This document shows, in pieces, positions 61,221-64,000 of a DNA stretch of 64,000 bases. Made by a program: the position numbers and the translations under genes. The stretch is from positions 8,595,237 through 8,659,236 of the forward strand of contig OX388307.1 of NCBI GenBank assembly GCA_947579605.1, read 5' to 3'. The DNA comes from Athripsodes cinereus. Its lineage: Eukaryota; Arthropoda; Insecta; Trichoptera; Leptoceridae. Position 1 is the first letter of the stretch, and each line of letters begins with the position of its first letter. The notes under the pieces were generated by a model. It was not told the DNA's origin. It saw only the letters and a list, made by a program, of their open reading frames with translations, and did no database searches.

Positions 61221-61614
61221 TGGGCTGCTCCCTCCCCCCCTTAGAGAAAATACTGGTTACGTCCTTGCTTGCTATATTGTTATTCATAGGTACTATTATT
61301 TTAAAATAATATTAGCATTTCATACCTTGCGTTGCTCGGGGAGTATAAATTTCCTTAATATCTCGTAGGTAATTCTTTGACTTTGAATAAATGTGCTTGT
61401 ACGACAAGCACATGAAAAATTGTATTAATTTAAATCGGGAACTAATTATTTGTTCGGCTCTTAATCCATTCGTTAAGCAAGAAAAATCAGCATTTAAGTC
61501 ATTTGCACAGCAAACAATGTTTTCATCGGCAATAAATAAAGAATAAACGCAACACTTGTTTTACAAACAAACTTGGTTATATCGGCAAATTTCGCACAAC
61601 AAAATAATTAATTA

Positions 61615-62080
61615 TGTAACCGGCAGAATTGTTATTTGAGCGGCGGAATTATTATTTGACCAGCAGAAAATATTAATTGATAAGCAATATTTTTCACACA
61701 CCGATGTACCTTCGGATCCACATGAAATTTTTGTGTTTTCTTACCAAATTAATGATGATTATGAAAATAGTCCCAGTTTCCGCTGTGCTATATCAACGAA
61801 ATATCTAACAAAAATGTCGAAAACCGCTAGTGTCGTTCATTCAGATGCTACATATAAAATCATTTGACAGGATTTTCCATTTTTTATCCAATTCCAACAG
61901 AAAGTACAGCAAACAAGTTACATTCATTTCATGCTTGACAAACAAAATATATTATTTGAACAAGATTAAACATTTAGCTAACACAAGTTTAATTAAAATT
62001 AGCTCACGGTTTGCGGGTCATTTATTTATTTTGCTGGACAAATAATCATTTCGCCGGACAAATAGCCGGTCGATTAAATT
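61615..62080. repeat. Inverted repeat of spaced CCGGC/ATTTG motifs
   Basis: The left block (61618-61678) contains CCGGCAGAATTGTTATTTGA, GCGGCGGAATTATTATTTGA and CCAGCAG. The right block (62005-62075) is the reverse complement in kind (GCTGGACAAATAATCATTTC, GCCGGACAAATAGCCGG). Each block is thus made of short tandem submotifs, in mirror orientation about 330 bases apart. It is probably a non-autonomous transposon of unknown class. Confidence 0.5.
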
Positions 62081-62355
62081 TTGAGTTTTTCAATATCATA
62101 TTATTTGCAATATGAATACGAGTATAATATTCTCGCTGGGCATAAGTAGCATATCAACATGATATACTTGTCGGCAGAATACATTTTTCTGATAAACATA
62201 ACTTCAATATTATACTGATCGTTTAGATGATAGCCATTTAAATCTGGCTGATTAAAAAAAAAATATATGATAAAATAATAATTTTTCTAATGATGTTACT
62301 AATTGAAGTACCTACTTATTATTTCATTTTTAAATTTTGGAGGTTAAGAACAATG

Positions 62356-62545
62356 TTATCATTATACGCATTTACATTTATTTTATTTATTCTTAATTTT
62401 ATGCGTATTCTTTGTGAAGAAAACATACCAGAAAACCTTCAATTTAAGCAAAGAGTAGTAGTTATTTTCACATCGTTTCAAAATAAATCCAATAATTTTG
62501 ATAAATTAAGAATAATAATTGGCGAAGAATTAAGTATTTATACGT
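62356..62545 (+). CDS. Very weak candidate first exon with a signal-like N-terminus
   Basis: An ATG at 62356 opens MLSLYAFTFILFILNFMRIL followed by CEENIPENLQFKQRVVVIFT. It ends at a possible donor (TATAC|GTGAGA). The hydrophobic start and polar continuation could be a signal peptide or type II anchor. No family recognised and no downstream exon located; AT-rich DNA often yields such frames by chance. Confidence 0.2.
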
Positions 62546-63289
62546 GAGAAGAGAAATATTAGTTTTGTAATAACGCATACGACGGATTGTAATCCGTATT
62601 CATACAATTTGTTCTTCGATATGAAAGTATACAGATGTATAAATACCTACACAAACATACACACAAATGAACTAAAATATTTTTATGGTATTGTAAAGGT
62701 GACGTATAACGAAACAACAAGTATGTGCAAGTATTAGAAAACACTTGATATTAAGGTAGGTACAAGCACGTCCGCCAACCCTTCAAAGGGTGTTCATGGA
62801 TAAAACTACAGGGTACCGAGTATAGCATTACCCCATATGTTTTGTGTAAATCATTGATGTTAAAATAAGATAAAAAAGAATTATATTATTACCTTTCTTT
62901 ATTAATTTTTATTTACATAATATACATGGATTTTCTGGTTGATTTGATATTGTTTTTTTTAATACTAGTGTCATGGAGGTGGAAAGAGCCGGCAGCGGGG
63001 TCTGAGTTTCATATTTAATTACTATTTTATTAATTATTTTTTTAATTCCATCGAACCTCCTTGCTCGGGGCTTGTTCGTGCTTCTGATCCTTGTTTTGTA
63101 TCTCAAATCATCCATTATCTTATTTCTTCAGTGATTTAGGTACTATGTTTCTGAAATTCATTGGCCTTTATAAGTTGTCTTGGTTTTTACTGTTCCAGTG
63201 GTTGACCCAATGGTTCGATGGTGTCGCGCAATGTAATACAATTGTGTAATAGTAAGCATCTCAAATAAATAAGGACATTTTACATCTTA

Positions 63290-63735
63290 AATTCAGCGAT
63301 GCAGTTTACCACCATCCTGAAATCACATCCATCATTTTTTTTTGTTGGCACAGTAAAAATAAAGCTCGGTATAATGAGAAGAGATTTTATTTTACATATA
63401 AATTCATGAATGGAATCATTGCTATAAATTCAACAATAGAAAATGATAAATAATAGTAAAGAATAATACATTGGAATTTAGTTAAATTAGACTTGTAAAT
63501 ATGGTAGGTAGCAAAGATGACATGTGACCTCCTGTTGCTTTTACTCTATTTTTGTTATTCATTATCAATAATCACTTATGGTAAGACAATTACCATCTGC
63601 AATTCAGCGAGGAAACATGCCACCTATCCTGAATGTCACATTTTTTATTGACACAGAAATGACAGATTTCATGTTTACCTATTGCTTGTAGTTGATCTAC
63701 TGGCTTCCCCACTTGTGAGATATGCCGTGATGGAT
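63290..63735 (+). mobile_element. Two adjacent copies of the 35345-type repeat family
   Basis: A partial copy (63290-63360: TTCAGCGATGCAGTTTACCA, ATCCTGAAATCACATCC) is followed by a fuller copy at 63598-63735 (CAGCGAGGAAACATGCCACC, then GATCTACTGGCTTCCCCACT and GAGATATGCCGTGATGG). Both are in the same orientation. The rest of the window to 64000 shows nothing I can name. Confidence 0.55.
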
Positions 63736-64000
63736 GATTAAGTATATCATCAATTCACTGTAAAGTTCAGGTAAATCTTACCACTGGATGATATCATTTA
63801 TGTATTTTTTCTTAAATTATTTTGTGAATTTTGTTGTCAGAAAAAATAAAAAATAAGATTATCAATATTGATTAATCTGAATCTTCCATCAAAAAGCTGA
63901 AAGCGCCCAAAGATGACATTTCCATTTGGTGTCGCAAGTCCTTTGACATGGAATAGGCTGACTACCGATCTACAGCGCCAGAGCAACTTCACCGGTTTTA

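Noticed and set aside
62909..63115. 68-codon - strand frame rich in Arg/Lys and Thr
   Set aside because: No recognised domain, no convincing exon structure, and it lies among repeat debris.

Overview
This window is animal nuclear DNA, most likely from an insect. It is AT-rich, its genes are split by GT-AG introns from about 100 bases to almost 9 kb, and intergenic and intronic DNA is packed with decayed transposons, MITEs, tRNA-derived SINEs and the 3' ends of LINEs. The gene content (PATL1/HPat, a Toll-9-type receptor, the axonemal protein DNAI7/CASC1) fits an insect. I could not assign an order from sequence alone.

Layout. 1-8100: an exon encoding the N-terminus of the ribosome-biogenesis factor KRR1 (263-466), a piggyBac-like fossil with TTAA duplications (548-2307), an unrecognised terminal exon (3038-3214), then a cluster of mobile-element debris (palindromic MITE, SINE, LINE 3' end, Harbinger-like fragment, SINE split by a hAT MITE). 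8140-23982: the complete PATL1/HPat gene on the + strand, 15 coding exons and about 1057 residues. Its introns hold a LINE fragment, a MITE inside a MITE, and a transposon inside a transposon; its last acceptor lies in a 152-bp tandem repeat. 24000-31200: 3' UTR and AT-rich spacer, a 1.4 kb pogo-like element and a LINE 3' fragment. 31292-47681: DNAI7 on the - strand, 19 coding exons and about 781 residues. The whole Toll-9-like gene (37067-42016, + strand, 7 exons, 919 residues) sits antisense inside its 8.9 kb intron 11. 47700-64000: gene-poor DNA with a 2.6 kb DDE transposon, several MITEs and SINEs, a minisatellite and two weak candidate exons.

The three well-supported genes act in separate processes: mRNA decapping in P-bodies (PATL1), axonemal inner-arm dynein assembly (DNAI7) and innate immune or developmental signalling (Toll-9). 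Their arrangement is not operon-like. The main functional coupling suggested by position is possible transcriptional interference between DNAI7 and the nested Toll gene. I found no wholly new multi-gene system. The most unusual items are the nested Toll receptor, the triplicated acceptor/exon start of PATL1, the truncated KRR1 exon and two fossils of one unnamed DDE transposon family.
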